Source: Clostridiales bacterium (GTDB lineage Bacteria > Bacillota_A > Clostridia > Peptostreptococcales > Anaerovoracaceae). From it: a stretch of DNA of 5,002 nucleotides. A model generated the notes under the pieces. That model did no database searches and was not told the DNA's origin. It worked only from the letters and a program-made list of their open reading frames with translations. The position numbers and the translations under genes are program-made. Of this stretch, positions 4,525 to 5,002 are shown piece by piece; the first letter of the stretch is position 1; the number at the start of each line of letters is the position of its first letter. The DNA is taken from positions 1 through 5,002 of the forward strand of contig SVCR01000151.1 in the NCBI GenBank assembly GCA_015058265.1, read 5' to 3'.

Positions 4525-5002
4525 TCATGAGGCTTTCAGTCTCATTGCTTCCAGCCTGATGTTTATCGCAGCGTTCACGTCCCTGTCCAGTTCGCATCCG
4601 CATTCGCAGTGATAGATACGGTCGCTTAGGGCGAGCGTTTCTTTGATCCTTCCGCATCTGCTGCATCTCTTGCTGGATGGATAGAACCTGTCTACTTTCA
4701 CCAGTTCTTTGCCTCGCTCTTCCAGCTTGTATGCAAGCATGGTCCTCATCATCCCGAAGCCATTGTCAGAAACACTTTTGCCGAAATGCAGACTCCGGCT
4801 CATCGCTCTCATGTCGATGTCTTCGACCCCGATAACGTCGTATCCTTCCGCGAGCCTTCGGCTCATCTTGTGCAGGAAGTCTTTTCTCTGGTTCCTGACC
4901 TTCTCATGGATGACCGCCACTTTGAGTTTCTGTTTTGCATAATTGCGGCTGCCTTTCTCGCAGTGTGACAGCTTCCTCTGTTCTCTTGCCAGTTTCTCCT
5001 CT
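4525..5002 (-). CDS. tnpB: TnpB RNA-guided endonuclease (IS605 OrfB), C-terminal part only, cut by the window edge
   Basis: The frame is open from the right edge to a TGA at 4525, giving 158 residues; the GTG at 4920 is internal, not a start. The fragment opens with EEKLAREQRKLS and SRNYAKQKLKVAVIHEKVRNQRKDFLHKMSRRLA, typical TnpB sequence. It then has the RuvC-II region DVIGVEDIDM (catalytic Glu, fragment residue 60). The zinc ribbon CSRCG (C113, C116) and CECGC (C132, C134, C136) follows, then DRDVNAAINI (139-148) with the RuvC-III Asp. The RuvC-I Asp and the N-terminal domain lie outside the window. TnpB cuts DNA at sites matching an RNA guide read from the element's right end, which favours retention of the element. 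All catalytic parts in view are intact, so this copy may be active. The second Cys pair is spaced C-x-C instead of the common C-x2-C. Confidence 0.93.
   Translation of the reverse strand, partial: EEKLAREQRKLSHCEKGSRNYAKQKLKVAVIHEKVRNQRKDFLHKMSRRLAEGYDVIGVEDIDMRAMSRSLHFGKSVSDNGFGMMRTMLAYKLEERGKELVKVDRFYPSSKRCSRCGRIKETLALSDRIYHCECGCELDRDVNAAINIRLEAMRLKAS

Larger units (their letters stand above)
4402..5002 (-). mobile_element. Right-end part of an IS200/IS605-family element carrying tnpB
   Basis: The segment contains the C-terminal part of TnpB, then about 120 bases of structured non-coding sequence, then the subterminal imperfect hairpin ending in GTATGTCAC on the minus strand. This order is characteristic of the right end of IS200/IS605 elements, which lack terminal inverted repeats and are moved by a TnpA transposase reading end hairpins. 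The left end, and any tnpA, lie beyond the right edge of the window. I place the boundary at 4402 from recalled family ends; it could be off by a few bases. Confidence 0.8.

Noticed and set aside
4475..4666. Minus-strand 63-codon frame in the tnpB 3' end
   Set aside because: It overlaps the conserved zinc-ribbon coding part of tnpB in a different frame and is basic, low-information sequence.

Overview
The window looks like a chromosomal stretch from a low-to-mid GC Gram-positive anaerobe, most likely a member of the Bacillota class Clostridia (Lachnospiraceae-like). This rests on strong AGGAGG-type ribosome binding sites, sigma-A style promoters, intrinsic terminators, a DUF1858 redox-disulfide protein, a DUF2156/GNAT pair and an IS200/IS605-type element. 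The taxonomic placement is inference. Every gene I can support lies on the minus strand, so the window reads from right to left in transcriptional order.

Layout from right to left. (1) Positions 4402-5002 hold the right end of an IS200/IS605-family element: the C-terminal 158 residues of a TnpB (RuvC/zinc-ribbon) nuclease, running off the right edge. It is followed by a structured non-coding segment that fits the omega-RNA (reRNA) scaffold and by the imperfect terminal hairpin. (2) Positions 3784-4326 encode a small protein with two membrane segments and a long Ala/Glu/Val-rich repetitive tail; a strong terminator follows at 3715-3749. (3) A good promoter at 3618-3646 starts a unit made of a DUF2156 protein (2629-3561) and a GNAT acetyltransferase (1605-2603). 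These are 25 bases apart and probably co-transcribed. ThrH, a phosphoserine phosphatase/homoserine phosphotransferase (920-1519), follows after 85 bases without an obvious terminator. (4) A consensus promoter at 850-878 drives a 64-residue DUF1858 protein (618-812), which ends at an intrinsic terminator (557-584). (5) The left edge carries the first 155 codons of a solo B3/B4-domain protein related to part of the phenylalanyl-tRNA synthetase beta subunit.

The genes do not form one pathway. The host genes look like ordinary housekeeping or accessory functions: amino-acid phosphate metabolism, acyl-transfer folds, a redox disulfide and a tRNA-related domain. The most interesting region is the junction between the TnpB element and the repeat-tailed membrane protein. 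There the predicted omega-RNA guide would be copied from sequence that also looks like the promoter of the neighbouring gene. I see no CRISPR array, tRNA or rRNA and no clear new defence system.
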